Shown here: positions 5,480-5,656 of the stretch, in pieces
Numbering within the stretch: the stretch's first letter is position 1
Layout: each line of letters begins with the position of its first letter
Assembly: GCA_945788485.1 (NCBI GenBank)
Contig: CALZMB010000154.1
Location: forward strand, 1-5,656
Length of the DNA: 5,656 nt
Source: an uncultured bacterium
GTDB taxonomy: Bacteria > Bacteroidota > Bacteroidia > Bacteroidales > Bacteroidaceae
Direction of reading: 5' to 3'
Made by a program: the position numbers and the translations under genes
The notes under the pieces: generated by a model
What the model was told of the DNA's origin: nothing
The model's database searches: none
Seen by the model: the letters and a program-made list of their open reading frames with translations, nothing else

Positions 5480-5600
5480 TGATTGCAGTCAAAAGTTCGT
5501 ATGGTAGCAGTCAAAAGTTCGTATGGTAGCAGTCAAAAGTTCGTATGGTAGCAGTCAAAAGTTCGTATGGTAGCAGTCAAAAGTTCGTATGATTGCTGTC
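5478..5600. repeat. Tandem array B, 22-base period, 5.6 units
   Basis: The unit begins TATGGTAGCAG and continues TCAAAAGTTCG. Four units (5500-5587) are identical. The first (5478-5499) carries TATGATT where the others have TATGGTA. The array ends with a 13-base partial (5588-5600), again TATGATT, with one further change. The two edge units therefore share a variant that the inner four lack. There are no spacers between the units, so it is not a CRISPR. Confidence 0.9.
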
Positions 5601-5633
5601 GTGTCTTTTCCTGATCTCACTAGACACTTTTTT
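5601..5633 (+). terminator. Possible intrinsic terminator
   Basis: GTGTCT (5601-5606) pairs with AGACAC (5622-5627), followed directly by six T residues and then CTTTC. The 6-bp stem with a 15-base loop is weak, but the T-run is well placed on the plus strand. It lies about 440 bases after uvrB and right after array B, so it would end read-through from uvrB or a transcript of the repeat region. Confidence 0.4.
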
Positions 5634-5656
5634 CTTTCATTACCTGAATCAGTTTA

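Larger units (their letters stand above)
5163..5656. other. Gene-free, repeat-rich region downstream of uvrB
   Basis: No frame here has both a plausible start and a family-like protein. The open frames on either strand are rich in Arg, Ser and Pro and run through hairpins or 22-base repeats. Contents in order: direct repeat and CCGGC palindromes (5162-5187), nested hairpin (5215-5280), second hairpin (5285-5311), about 80 bases without a recognised signal (5312-5391), arrays A and B (5392-5600), and a possible terminator (5601-5633). The last 23 bases show nothing. Confidence 0.7.

Noticed and set aside
5131..5514. 127-residue minus-strand frame through array A
   Set aside because: It starts within array B, runs through both 22-base repeats and the hairpins and overlaps the end of uvrB; composition is Arg/Ser/Pro-rich with no domain.
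5478..5600. CRISPR array
   Set aside because: Units are contiguous with no spacers, and 22 bases is short for a CRISPR repeat; no cas gene is present.

Overview
The window looks like chromosomal DNA from a member of the Bacteroidales, most likely Prevotella or a close relative. The evidence is a Bacteroidetes-type promoter (TTTG, 19 bases, TAnnTTTG), A-rich weak ribosome binding sites, and a bamD - rpoZ - DUF4293 gene order with protein sequences typical of that phylum. No rRNA, tRNA, CRISPR array, transposase or phage gene is visible.

Layout. Bases 1-207 hold no firm gene. They contain an imperfect dyad (16-75), a possible 32-codon reading frame (54-152, minus) with a GT run, and a GC-rich hairpin (164-193) just past the stop of the next gene. 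Bases 208-2823 carry four minus-strand genes, in transcription order: bamD (outer-membrane assembly lipoprotein), rpoZ (RNA polymerase omega subunit), a DUF4293 membrane protein, and a short glycogen-synthase-like protein. The last keeps only the N-terminal GT5 domain and has lost catalytic-site residues. Bases 2824-3047 are a divergent control region with a consensus promoter for bamD and a strong -7 box for uvrB. uvrB (3048-5162, plus) is complete and encodes the damage-recognition helicase of nucleotide excision repair.

Bases 5163-5656 have no convincing gene and are rich in structure: a cluster of hairpins with a 12-base direct repeat, two adjacent but unlike tandem arrays that share a 22-base period, and a possible intrinsic terminator.

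How the parts relate: bamD and rpoZ link envelope assembly and transcription in one transcript, an arrangement I know from this phylum. uvrB is divergent and functionally separate. Its base composition is visibly richer in GC than the minus-strand operon. The main curiosities are the double 22-base array, the hairpin cluster, the degenerate GT5 protein, and the uvrB start, where the longest open frame begins inside the promoter. I see no complete novel multi-gene system here.
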